Assembly (NCBI RefSeq): GCF_958450345.1
Contig: NC_088780.1
Location: 47,050,033 to 47,114,032, forward strand
From: Calliphora vicina
Lineage: Eukaryota > Arthropoda > Insecta > Diptera > Calliphoridae
Direction: 5' to 3'
DNA: 64,000 nucleotides
A model generated the notes under the pieces. That model did no database searches, was not told the origin of the DNA, and saw only the letters and a program-made list of their open reading frames with translations. Position numbers and translations under genes: made by a program. The number at the start of each line of letters is the position of its first letter. Position 1 is the stretch's first letter. This document shows positions 12,366 to 22,906 of the stretch, in pieces.

Positions 12366-13274
12366 AGTTCCATCGATTTCAACGTGTGAGAGATTTTTCG
12401 TTCGGTTCAGAAGTTGTGATTTTGACACGGAAGGCAATGATAGACCAGGCCAGTCAAAAAATTTTGAATACCAAGAATTATATGCATTACTCCATGAAGG
12501 TTGTTGAAGAACTCAACAAGAGATTGCAAAATCATTGGGAGATACTCAAGCATACTAAACCCATTGCGAGCAGCAGGATTCTTCCAAAATCGGGGAAATT
12601 GGGTACCATATGAATTGAAGCTGAGACTATTTGGTATGTCTGAAATGCTGTTTGAACGTTATGAACGGAAATCATTTTTGCACCGAATCATTACTTGCGA
12701 TGAAAGATGGATCCATTAATATAACCCGAAGCGTAAGATATCGTATTTTAAACCAGCACTAGGGGAATGCTAATTAGCTGGTGGGACCAAAAGGATCATT
12801 TGTATTATGAGTTGCTGAAATCTGCCCAGACTACAACTGATTCCTTGGTAGCGAGCTTTGGCCGAAAAACGCCCAGAATATGAGGCCAGACATGAAGCAG
12901 TAATATTCCATCATGATAACACTAGGCCACATGTTGCAATACTGTTAAAAACTATTTACAAAGAAGTGGTTGGGAAGTTTTGCCTCACCAGTCTTATAGA
13001 CCAGACCTTGCGCCATCCGACTACTATTTGTTTCCATCGATGCAGAACTCTCTCTCTCTGGGATACGCTTCACTTCAGAACAGAGCTTCCGATATTGTCT
13101 TGATTCGTTCTTGGCCTCAAAAGATGAACAGTTCTTTTGGTTCGGAATCCATATGTTACCACAAAGATGAGAAAAGATCATAGCTAACAATGGCCAATAA
13201 TTTGAATAGATTTATAAATGTTTCAAATTAAAAGCTAAAAATTTAAAAAATCCCTCATTTTAAGTCATACACCG
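12366..13274 (+). pseudogene. 5'-truncated mauritiana-type mariner transposase relic
   Basis: Mariner transposases bind their terminal inverted repeats and cut with a D,D34D active site. The relic starts inside the N-terminal DNA-binding domain (translation resembling CERWFVRF-SGDFD-T-E at 12380-12450). It continues through GNWVPYELK near 12595, KSFLHRIITCDERWIH at about 12673-12718 (first catalytic Asp) and EKRPEYEARHEAVIFHHDN near 12860-12920 (second Asp). The third block, normally SPDLAPSDY, is frameshifted to DQTLRHPTT around 13000. At least four frame changes are needed, so it is dead. The right terminal repeat is kept at about 13249-13274 (CATTTTAAGTCATACACC); the left end is missing. 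Confidence 0.88.
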
Positions 13275-13653
13275 AAAATTTCTAGTTTTTTTTAATAAAT
13301 AACTGAGATACAGTTCAGAAATTTAAAGTAGTACAGGAAAATATATTCACAATTCAGTGAGCTAAGTCAAATCGATGTACAAATTAAATGAAGTGGATTG
13401 ATTAATGTCTTTCGTATGGGATGAACTAGCCTTTTAGTCCATATTTTGAAACTTTCCAATAAAGTACATTACCAATTTATTCTAAAATATTGATCATATC
13501 TCCTGACAACATAATTTCAAATCGAGATTTGCCTGCTGCAAAATCTGCCGTTTACGAGTTTTCAACGTATCGCACTGGATTCTCTAAAGAGAGTCAACTC
13601 AAAATTTAAAAATTTTCAGTAGAGGCAAAAAACTGTGAAAGTTTCAAAATTAG

Positions 13654-13970
13654 TTGAATCCCATTAGAGGAACTAGTGCGATAAGTTTTTATAGTATTTT
13701 TCCTATGAGTTTTCAAGGTTTCGATTTTGAAAAATTTATTGACTATTTTTTTAAATATTATGACATTTTAGAAATTGTCATAATATTTAAAAAAATAGTC
13801 AATCAAATTTTCAAAATCGAAACCTTGAAAACTCTTTTTCCTAAATTTAATCCGATTTGGTTAAAATTTTCAGCATTTGATTTTTAGAAAATGGAGAACA
13901 ATTTTAAATCTTAGGAGCATTGAAAATCCAAAATGTGCCCAATAAGGGCCACCCTATTTATACTTAGAAA
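13654..13970 (+). mobile_element. Short repeat with a long hairpin, related to 18565-18830
   Basis: The right part (ATTTTTAGAAAATGGAGAAC, GGAGCATTGAAAAT, AATAAGGGCCACCCTA) matches the reverse complement of 18565-18640. The latter begins CATTAGGGTGGCCCTTATT, the kind of terminus seen at 35410. The element also holds the 58-bp-arm hairpin annotated separately. It has no coding capacity. Confidence 0.55.
13708..13833. repeat. Near-perfect inverted repeat, 58-bp arms, 10-nt loop
   Basis: Arms 13708-13765 and 13776-13833 are complementary at 56 of 58 positions by hand alignment, with loop TTTTAGAAAT. The transcript would form a long hairpin from either strand. Confidence 0.93.
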
Positions 13971-13999
13971 TAAATAAAAATTGAAGATTTCTTTCATAA

Positions 14000-15480
14000 T
14001 AGTATTAGCTATCTTACATCCGGTCAAATATCATTTAGTTCCTCCACCTTATTTTCTTTGTGACCTTTATGAAACATGTTATTTTTAACTGTTTCTATAA
14101 ACTGTAAACCACTTTCGATTTGAAAATCTGTTCAAACCATAAAACTTCAATAAAATCACTGCAAGTGTAAATGCGGCATAATATTTTATTTGATTTTATA
14201 TGTTTTATCTAAAACTGTTGTATTACATTGTTACCGGTGGTATTAATATGAAATCCGTTAGATTTTCTATTATAAATACAAACACTCAGGCACACAAACA
14301 TTTACATTACAAAAAAAGTATTTAAACTAGTGGTAAATGTGTTGTTGGTATTTGTATCTATGTATCTAACTATTCAACTATATAATAGTTGAATAGTTGA
14401 AGTATTAGTTTTGTAGCTGTTATAATATTCAAACGGCCTTTAAAAGAATTCAAACATTTACATACAATTTGTTGTGAGTTTTCTTGTGGTTATTGTTGTT
14501 GGTATCTTTAATCTATATTAGTTTTTTTTTCTTCTTATTGTTGTTGCTCACGTCTAAGCAAAAGGCAATGAAATTGAAAATAATGATAATAAACCAGCTA
14601 ACAACAACAATAACAATAATAATAATAATAGTAACATGTAGTTTATTTTACTATATTTTTTATATTAATACATTTTTTTTTTGCATTTAAATATAGTTTA
14701 TTATAGACATCAGAGACACTACATAGTTGGATGAAGAAACACACCTTAAATACTAAATTATAACAACACAACACAAACCTAACAAATGATTTCCTATACA
14801 TTGTGCTAAATAAAGCAAAAGAAAAAAAAACAAATATTAATAAAACTCGATAAAGTTGCATTAAAAAGGAAAAAAAAAAGTTGTCTCTAAAGCTAGATTT
14901 TTTTTCTCCTTTGACGGCCAACATTATCGGAGGTACTACATGACGGAAAAGATGTCATTGTCATAGATTAGTTGGTGATAGTTGGAAATCAACACCTTTA
15001 AATAATTAGATTAACATGAATAGGAACATGTAATAGATCTGTTCCAGTAATCTAATGAAATCAGTGTGATACCCTACTTGGTCAAAAAATAAAAACCATT
15101 AGGTACTTAATGTTTTGTAACTGTGGGAGTAATGTTAGAAAGTAAAAATTTGCAAATAGATTACCATTTAGTAGATTTAGTAGATTTGATAAAAATTGAT
15201 AAAGCTTTAAATTCAAAATAACCTTAAACATGTTTGCAATGGTTTTTGTGGGTGTTTGTAAGGTCACCTGTATTAATAACATTTCTACACGTTTTTTTTA
15301 AAGTTTGAATATAATTCTGTTATATTTGCCAGAATTTTTGCTTAATAATGACATTTACTAAAGTAGGAAATACATATTTGCACGTTTAAATAGTTATTAG
15401 GTAGTAAAAAAGTACATGAGAATATTTAGGTTGGTGGATGGTTTAGAATTTGGACTCACAGATAATATAAAGTGGCGCTA
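14000..15480. other. AT-rich non-coding stretch
   Basis: It contains a 13-bp-arm hairpin at 14369-14397 (ACTATTCAACTAT, loop ATA), an AAT-rich microsatellite near 14600-14630 and long T tracts. No gene or element with ends was identified. Confidence 0.5.
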
Positions 15481-15498
15481 TATTAATTAATGGTTACA

Positions 15499-16094
15499 GA
15501 TATGGGTAATTCCACGAGAATGACAACAACGACTGAAAAACCAAAAACCCTTTAAACTTTCTTTCAGGATGACTTGAATAGGACAAAACACTAAAATATT
15601 ACTATGTAAAAGTATTTAGAGCTTATTACAAAATTTTAAGAGCAAAAATAATAGTTTCGACTTACTCGGGGTTGTCATAGAATCCAATCATTGTCGGAAT
15701 CGGTTTTGAAAATGACAAAAAAGGTACATTTGTCTTAAAAAACCCTATTAAATTTTATTTATTATAAAATTATCCAAAGATTGTTTTTATTTAAATTTGA
15801 CGGAATGTAAAGGAAAAATATTTGGTTTGGTGTAAAAAATTAAAAGAAAACATAATGGTTCTTACGATTCGCAAATTTTCGCATATTTCTGCAAAATTAC
15901 TTCCGTTTTATGTCACGTACGTATATTTTGGACAAAAATATTTCGAAAGAACTTATTATTATTTTAAAATATAGTACCCCCTGAATGGAACTTAAATACC
16001 AAATTATTTTTCAGATACTCTTATTTTTGCAAAATCTATTCCATTCTATAGGCGTACAAATGTCACGTACTATGACATGGAATTATCCATATGT
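15499..16094 (+). mobile_element. Non-autonomous TIR element M1, uninterrupted copy
   Basis: The left end ATATGGGTAATTCCACG is matched in inverse at the right end (CATGGAATTATCCATAT). The interior has no coding potential. The element at 48112-49812 is homologous throughout (shared TTTCGCATATTTCTGCA, GTACAAATG and AGATACTCTTATTTTT blocks) but is split there by other insertions. No target duplication could be fixed. Confidence 0.75.
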
Positions 16095-16150
16095 AAGGAA
16101 TGATACAAATAAAGACAATATAAAATCCTGCCATAAAAAAATAAATTCAT

Positions 16151-16177
16151 GAATGCGATGCGATGCGATGCGATGCG
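16151..16177 (+). repeat. GATGC pentanucleotide microsatellite
   Basis: The five-base unit (GATGC, equivalently ATGCG) is repeated about five times without interruption. Confidence 0.9.
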
Positions 16178-16833
16178 AAAAATCGTACTGAATAGAAAGC
16201 TTTGTTAGACAAAAATTTCAATTACATAAAACGGGTGCATCGGTCATCAAAACTAAACAGGCAACTCGCTTTGTTTCAGTAAATTTATCAATAATTTTGT
16301 AATTATTAAATTAAACCAAGAATAGCTGGATATAGTCAAGTATCACTTATTGGTGGGTTAGCAAATAAACAAGATGGATACCATCATGTCAGTTGACAAT
16401 AGAATTAAAATTTAAAGATCTACGATGAGGAATACAGTTGATTAAATGAAATTCTCAGTAATTATATGGTAACTTTAAATCTTATATTTAAATGTCGTAT
16501 AACCTTATTGCACTAACTCTTCTAACAATAAAAAATGCTAAAACGCCTTCAAAATCCCAAAATTCTCATGAAATCCATGCGGTCCAATATATTGTGCGAT
16601 CTGTTTACCGATTCTCATCACTTTCAATATTTGTGTTGAAAAGTCGTTCTGATTAACCTTCAAATCTCAAAATAAGTCAAAGATAAATATATTTCCAATC
16701 TCAATACATTAGAATTCAAATGAACTAAAACCTCTTCTATTGCATCAAAAGACAGTATAATACAGAGCTGAACTGTTACTCCGCTACTAAGTCGGTATAC
16801 ATTTTTTCGTCAGCAGAAGTAAAAAAAAATTTG

Positions 16834-16900
16834 TCGAAAATCGAACCCGTAACACTCATACTGATAGTCAAGTACACTATTATCTAGTCCAATGGTACCC
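16834..16900 (-). repeat. tRNA-like (SINE-type) fragment
   Basis: Read on the minus strand it contains ACGGGTTCGATTTTCG, close to a Pol III B box with a T-loop arm, preceded by an anticodon-stem-like stretch and GGACTAGATAATAGTG. It does not fold as a complete tRNA by eye: the acceptor arms do not pair. A diverged relative lies at 39684-39751. It is best read as a tRNA-derived SINE remnant rather than a functional tRNA. Confidence 0.4.
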
Positions 16901-16904
16901 ATTT

Positions 16905-18550
16905 CATAGTGTTTTCGCGCTGTCTAACAACACACATATTTTTATTATCTTTTATTTAGTCGTCACTGAGACAGCTACGAATGCACATGCTAATCAGCTG
17001 TATTGATATGTTTACATGAACACTGAACAAAATATTTGGATAGTTTAATATATTTCAAACATTTCGTTTCGTTTTTCCCTCAGTTTACTTCTGTGAACAA
17101 TTTCTTTCAGATTTGAAATTATTGTAATCAACACAATCAAATATCTATGTATCAAAGTTTTATTAACTCAAATTATATATGGAATTTTTGTTTCATAAAC
17201 ATTTGATAAAATAATATTTTGATTATGAAGAAAACTTTAATGTATAATTAATTAATTGCTTAAAATAACTGAGCACTCAATGAATATATTCAATTAATAC
17301 CTGATCTAACTAACTTTATTGAAATTAATTTGATTAGACTAAATTTATTTAAAATTTTATATAATCAAATTACTGATAAATACCATTTAAAATAATAATA
17401 TATTGTAGACAAACAAATAAAAATTCTAAGGATTGTTCTATGTACATATATACAAACATTTAAACCATTTTATTTACATAATTAAAAAGATTAATGTTGA
17501 TAAAAACTCACAGGTTTTAATAAATAAATAAATTTAATTGCAAACACCTTTTTCTGTGGCAAACAGTATTGAAAAACTAAAATCATTTAAAAGCCACTTA
17601 GACATGTTGCTTTTATACATAAGATGGGGCGTGTTTTTTTTTAGAGAGAAAAAAAACCTAATGAATAGATTTTTATATATTTAATAAATAAAATTGTGTA
17701 CGTTTAAACATTAAAACCAACACTTTATAACAATTGATATTTGCCGCGCTTATTTATAGACAGATATAAAATAGAAATTAAAAATTGATTAATAAAAATA
17801 AATAACCAAATGCTAATAAGCAGTCATTCGCACGTTCAACCATACAATAGCCAATGATTTAATGTTAGTTTTGTACAATGAATTTATAAAATAAAAATAT
17901 TACTATCAGTTTAATGAAAACTCTAAATAAAATTCAACAAACAAAAACAAATTTAAAAACAATAATAAATAATTATAGTATAGAGTGGAGTAGAGCGCAC
18001 AAAAACCAGCAAATGTTTACACGAAAATAATAAGAAATATATTTTTAATACAATAGAAAATTAAACGAGGTAAAAAAAAACTTCCTTCTTATGAAATTCA
18101 TAATTATGAGAGAGAGATGTATTAAAATAAACACTCATACAGACTTCTATGTAGGTATATGTGCAATTAAGTTTATATAATTGTTAATAATAATACATAA
18201 AAACAATAACAACAAAATATTGTTTATAAGCTCCAATTTGCATTAGTTAATCGTAATAAACAACAATGTACCAACCACCACAATGAATGTATGCATGCAC
18301 CCAACACAGTCAGTCATCCAGTCCGCCAGTCAGTCAGTATGGGTTACACCCATAATTATTATTAGACTTTAAATTTAAAAAAAAAACAAACATTATTGTT
18401 TAGCTAATGTTAGTGCTGCTGCTATTGTATTTTGGGTTAATATTTAAATTAAATTAATTTAAATGTTGTGTGCAACATTATAAGAAAAATTATTTGATTC
18501 ATTATTAATTAAAGATCATGCGCAAAGGTGGTTGTTTGAGTATAATTAAT
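16905..18550. other. AT-rich non-coding stretch
   Basis: Nothing recognisable apart from CAGT/CAGC low-complexity sequence near 18308-18340. Confidence 0.5.
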
Positions 18551-18564
18551 TTAATCATGATCAT

Positions 18565-18830
18565 TAGGGTGGCCCTTATTTGACACTTTTTGAATTTTCA
18601 ATGCTCCCATGGTATAAATTTGTTCTCCATACCAAATGCCTAAAAGTTTAACAAAATCGGCTAACTTGAAGAGGTTGGACATTTTTAGTAGAAATATTTT
18701 CAAAAAAATAGTCAGTTTTTGTATTTCATTTATCCATAGATGTTTCAATATAAACAGAAATCTGTTCTGAGATCGATAAACAGTTATGATTTGAAACCAA
18801 AAAACAACATAACATTTTATGCACATCTCA
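18565..18830 (-). mobile_element. Fragment of the CATTAGGGTGG-ended repeat
   Basis: It begins CATTAGGGTGGCCCTTATTT and continues with TTGAATTTTCAATGCTCCCA and AAATTTGTTCTCCAT, the reverse complement of 13890-13965. The opposite end is not found before 19190. The TTTGGGATTTACGATGCTCCCA text at 45045 is a looser relative. Confidence 0.55.
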
Positions 18831-19195
18831 AATCCGAAATTTTACATTTTCAATTTTTTTTTTTAAAAAGTTCAAAAATTAATAAAAATGTTTTCTTTTC
18901 AAATAAATGCTAAATGAGGATTAAATTGAAAAATTGCAATAGTAATATCTATTAATGCTTAACGTGGTGATAGATTTTAAATTGATTAAAAATTAATATT
19001 ATTTCTTAAAAAAAACATTTCGTAGCGTTTTTTCTAATATTTAATTTCCAGGTTGCTTACTTACGATTTTGAAATTTTTAATTTTTAGGACATTTATATT
19101 TGTGGTCAATATTTTCCAAAACATCGAAATACAACTAAAATACACGACATTTGGTACCTATCAACAATTTCTGTGTTCTACTGAACCTTATTAAT

Positions 19196-19248
19196 TAAAA
19201 CAAGGAAAAAAGCCACATTTTGCTGTGCCGAATCTTATATACCCATCA
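19196..19248 (-). mobile_element. Terminal fragment of family B
   Basis: It holds AAAACAAG, then GCTGTGCCGAATCTTATATACCC, the reversed family B terminus. A family A element begins immediately downstream. Confidence 0.55.
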
Positions 19249-19291
19249 GCAAAGTCGAGATAATATTTAAAAACTATTTTAAGTGAAAACA

Positions 19292-19999
19292 TGTAAGAAA
19301 GTATGGTCGGTCAAGCCCGACCATATAATACCCTACATTAACTAAATGAGCAAAAACATTCTTCTTTTAAAATATCAATAATTTATATTCGTGACTGATT
19401 TTCTGAAGTGGGCCTTATAAGGGAGCTATGACCAAATATGAACCGATCATCATGAAATTAGGTCGTGTGATTTATATCTATATGAAAGTTTTTTAAGAGA
19501 TTTATGCACGTTAAATTGATTTTCGGAAGCGGGTCTATATGGGAGCTATGACTAATTATGGACGGATCGTAACAAAATTTGGTGACATGATATTTGTATA
19601 TAAAAAATTTATTTGGAGCGAAATTTGTGTAGATACATATATAAATTAAACATTTATGACCGATAAAGTCCAATTTCGAAAGGACTTTTGTATAGGGGCT
19701 AGGTGAAATAATGGACCGATTGCAGCTACTTTCAATAGGCTTGGTCCATGGGCCGAACAAATTATATGTGCCAAATTTTATCGAAATATCTTAAAAATTG
19801 CGACCTGTACTCTGCGCACAAGGTTTACATGGACAGCCGGTCAAACAGCCAGCCAGACGGACGGACATCGTTTAATCGACTCAGAAAGTGATTCTAAGTC
19901 GATCGGTATACTTTAAGGTGGGTGTTAGACCAATATTTTTGTGCGTTACAAACATCTGCACTAACGCGTTATACCCTCCCCACTATGGTGGTGTAGGGT
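19292..19999 (+). mobile_element. Family A element, plus orientation, complete ends
   Basis: The 5' end has GTAAGAAAG followed by a perfect 9-bp stem TATGGTCGG / CCGACCATA with a 6-nt loop and then TAATACCCTACA. Internal landmarks are TATGGGAGCTATGAC, GACCGATAAAGTCCAATTTC, TGCGACCTGTACTCTGCGCA, a GACGGACGGAC tract and ATCGACTCAGAAAGTGATTC. The 3' end is ATACCCTCCCCACTATGGTG followed by GTGTAGGGT, itself able to fold back. It has no protein-coding capacity; the small frames read through it (for example 19458-19760 minus) are by-products. Confidence 0.85.
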
Positions 20000-20030
20000 C
20001 TGTCTGGTCGGCTGGCTGACTGGCTGTTCA

Positions 20031-20246
20031 TTATACCCTACACCACCATAGTGGGGAGGGTATTATGCGTTTGTGCAGATGTTTGTAACGCCCAAAAATA
20101 TTAGTCGAACACCCACCTTAAAGTATACCGATCGACTTAGAATCACTTTCTGAGTCGATTAAGCGATGTCCGTCCGTCCGTCTGGTCGGCTAGCTGGCTG
20201 TCCATGTAAACCTCGGGCTTGACCGACCATACTTTCTTACTTGTTT
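20031..20246 (-). mobile_element. Family A element, minus orientation, internally deleted
   Basis: It runs from the 3' hairpin (ATACCCTACACCACCATAG) through AAAGTATACCGATCGACTTAG and GTCCGTCCGTC straight to the 5' stem-loop and CTTACTTGTTT, keeping both ends in about 216 bases. It lies tail-to-tail with 19292-19999 across a spacer of about 31 bases. Confidence 0.82.
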
Positions 20247-20511
20247 AAACATTGTGCCCAAGGACGGAGCCTATTTAAAATGGCTGAAATCGGTCCATTA
20301 TTTCACTTCCATACAAATTTACTGACGAAATTGGACTTTATCGGTGAAAAATGTTTAATTTATACATGTATCTACACACAATCCGCTCCAAATAAGTTGA
20401 ATATATACAAAATTTATGTCACCAAATTCCATCCATAATTACTTATACCTTTCATATAGACCCGCTTCCAAAAATCACTTTAACATTCACAAATCTCTTA
20501 AAAATGTTGGC
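20247..20511 (-). mobile_element. Family A internal fragment, minus orientation
   Basis: It continues in the reversed family A sequence (GGCTGAAATCGGTCCATTAT, AATTGGACTTTATCGGT, TAGACCCGCTTCC) but lacks both ends. The flanking 20031-20246 piece therefore looks like an insertion or rearrangement within this older copy. Confidence 0.7.
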
Positions 20512-20945
20512 AGCTTATGGTGAATGTATTCGATCGGTATCAATATGCGAGAGATGGTTTGAAGACCAAGCATTTTATGCATTCCTCTTTGTAGATTGAG
20601 GAAGAGATATAAAAAAGTTTTCAAGCAGCAGAATTCATCCGAAAGCAGGAAAATTCGGTATCATAGAAACTGAAGCCAAAAGACGAGTATCATTGTCTGA
20701 AATGATGCTTGAATGCTATAAAAGATAAAAAATTTTGCACCAAGTCATTACCTACAATGAAAAGTGGATCCATTGCGATAACTCGAAGCGCAAGAGATCG
20801 TACATGAAGCCCTGAATCGTCACCAAAGTCAAACGTGCATGGCGCTAAGATTTTGGATTTGGTAGCACCAAAAGGCTACCCGCTTTATAGTCCAGACCGT
20901 GCTCCGTTTGATTCAAATTGCTCTCTCTGGGATACGCTTCATTTC
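20512..20945 (+). pseudogene. Internally deleted mariner transposase relic
   Basis: Mauritiana-type mariner fragment. CTTATGGTGAA at 20516 and ATATGCGAGAGATGG come from the N-terminal DNA-binding domain. CAGCAGAATTCATCCGAAAGC follows, then a block equivalent to LHQVITYNEKWIH around 20737-20775, where the first catalytic Asp has become Asn. The sequence then jumps to YSPDRAPFD at 20892-20918 (third catalytic block), losing the second Asp region, and ends at TGGGATACGCTTCATTTC. It has stops and frameshifts throughout and is inactive. It joins a reversed jockey-like fragment directly. Confidence 0.82.
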
Positions 20946-21240
20946 CTGCACAGTACATTCCATTGTAGTATTGGTAGAACAGTGAAAACCAATCCACATT
21001 GCAAAAATGGCATATACTGGTGTAATCTGCAAACGAATAGATAGGAATAGGAATAGAGTAGAAGAAAGGACGGAGCCTTGCTGTATCTCTGAATTGAGGA
21101 AGTAGCATTGTCTTTGATTCTTTTAACGAATGTCCAAAAGCTTTTACTGCCCGGGGAGCAGTAAGCTCGAACCAGGAGAGGCAAATCCTCCAAACTGCAG
21201 TGACAGTGGAGAGAAATTGGGCTCTCGTTAAAACATAATT
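20939..21240 (-). pseudogene. Jockey-like reverse transcriptase relic with internal deletion
   Basis: On the minus strand, in neighbouring frames, the translation shows I-Q-Q-G-S-V-L-S-S-T-L-F (family QGSVLSPTLF) near 21085-21110. It then shows SFADYTSICH at about 21010-21040 (the FADD catalytic motif with the second Asp changed to Tyr), and then jumps to SLFYQYYNGMYC near 20950-20980, a C-terminal block. The plus-strand relic at 23770-24945 keeps the same C-terminal block (SLFYRYYNGMCS) in its proper place, so hundreds of bases between catalytic core and C-terminus are missing here. Dead fragment. Confidence 0.75.
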
Positions 21241-21249
21241 GAAGATCAC

Positions 21250-22700
21250 AAAAAAGTTCCCAAAAGTGTTGTATATTTTAAACGGAGATGGACTACATGT
21301 TCGAATAAAGTATCATTAAGCACTATAAATACCTTAATGAAAGGGTTTCAGGAAAATGTACATAAATTCATCAGTATTGACTAGAACTGTAAAAATAATA
21401 TTTTTTGTAAGTTGTAATAATATTTTCAATAATCTTATTATCATTTATGTTAAGATTTTTTCGATCTCACTCTTTATTATGAGTTGATGAATACCAAGAA
21501 AAGTAATATATTATCTTTTCAACGGATATTGTCTAATAGATTACAACAAATTTTCTTAACAAACAATTGTTCTTAACAAAGAAATTTACCAAAGAAATAA
21601 TGTGATTTTGAAATGTATTTTTAAGGAAATTTGTGACCGAAAACTAATTTTTCTAGAAATCCGTTAATTTCAAAACTTCATGCACATTAACCAATAATAG
21701 GTACAATCATTAAAATTTACATTTTTGTAAGAAATAACAATTATACAAGTTCCTAGTGTATTATTATATTAGAAGCCATGATATAAGAACGTTATTTTAC
21801 GTTTTAAGCCCATAACATTTTAAATCAATTTTTTATAAATATGCCACGACAATAAGCATGATGTAAAATAAAAAATACACTCTATTTTAAATTACACAAT
21901 ATATTTATGTATCTTTGAAAAGAAACAATAATCGTTCATACACTAGCGCAACAATGTAGCAAAAATTGATTTAGCTAAAACAAAAGAGTTAAGCAAGAAA
22001 CGTTAAACAAATTATTATAAAAGCGATAAACAAAAACCTCTAAACACAAACAAATCAAAAGGAAAACATTATTTTAAAACACTAAATTCACAAAATTTAA
22101 GCATAAATTGCACTAGACAATAAATAAAAAAACATTAGGCAAAACGAAACAAAAAATTAAGCTATAGGCCAACACCTTATATTTGCTAAACTACTAGTAC
22201 GAAAATCTAAGCAAAACAAAAGATTTAGGTAACATACATTATTAGTTAGAGTCAAGAAACAACAGCAACAAAAAAAACACATAAAACCTAAATAAACTCA
22301 AACATTTTAACATATTTATGCAATTTTCGGAAAACTTTAAGTTATAACTATTGCTTATTTTAACTTAAGCAATTCCTGTTATTTAAAGATTAACTATCGG
22401 TAAAGGGTTCTAAAGTCATCTTTGTAGACAAACAAAACGTATATATTTAAGTATTTTTAAAATAACAAATTTGGGTTTCCTTAAAAGAAACCTACATGAA
22501 ATTTATGTCTTTTTTGTTTATGTATTTCTAAAACAGAAAATAATAAACAAAAATAATAAAAGAAAACAATAACTAAAATTCAAAAAAAAAAAACAACCAT
22601 ACCAGACCAGACCATAGCAAGCCAACCATAGCAAGCTCTTGTTTGTTTACTCTCACTATCATTTGTATCATTATTATGCTAATTCAATATAAGTTTTTTT
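21250..22700. other. AT-rich stretch; possible 3' UTR of the candidate exon above it
   Basis: No element ends or repeats shared with the rest of the window were found, unlike most sequence between 19 and 27 kb. If the minus-strand exon at 22764-22906 is real, this interval would hold its 3' untranslated region. Several AATAAA-type signals exist on that strand but none can be singled out. Confidence 0.35.
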
Positions 22701-22763
22701 CTTTTTTTCAAAAATTTTGTTAAGTTTTTCATCACCATACCTAACCTAACAAACAAACAAACC

Positions 22764-22906
22764 TCATGCAACCTCAACATGATCATTACGATCATCACTA
22801 CTGTCATCATCATTGTTGTAATCATCATCATTATTAAGGTAGTTAACAGAGTCATCGTAGTTGTAGTCGTCGCCATCATCATTATTATCATCACATAGTT
22901 TTATAG
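22764..22906 (-). CDS. Candidate terminal coding exon, Asp/Asn-rich C-terminus
   Basis: I do not recognise the protein. On the minus strand a good splice acceptor (CTCAC followed by TTTTTCTATTTCACAG) ends at 22907. After two phase bases come 46 codons and a TGA at 22766-22764. The peptide starts IKLCDDNNDDGDDYNYDDSV, continues with further Asp/Asn/Tyr-rich sequence and ends RNDHVEVA. The codons mix GAT and GAC, AAT and AAC, and include TAC, TCT, GTT and CGT, so it is not a pure triplet microsatellite. Both other frames contain stops immediately after the acceptor. A second reading, that this is an imperfect ATC/GAT microsatellite with a fortuitous acceptor, cannot be excluded. It is the most host-gene-like segment in the window. 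Confidence 0.42.

Noticed and set aside
14484..14924. Hydrophobic frames on both strands suggesting a small membrane protein
   Set aside because: Leu/Ile/Phe content follows from T-rich sequence; no start context and no conserved features.
16834..16900. Functional tRNA gene
   Set aside because: Acceptor stem does not pair and the A box is degenerate.
22764..22906. Reading the GAT/ATC-rich patch purely as a microsatellite
   Set aside because: Not excluded, but mixed codons and a good acceptor made the exon reading worth reporting at moderate confidence.
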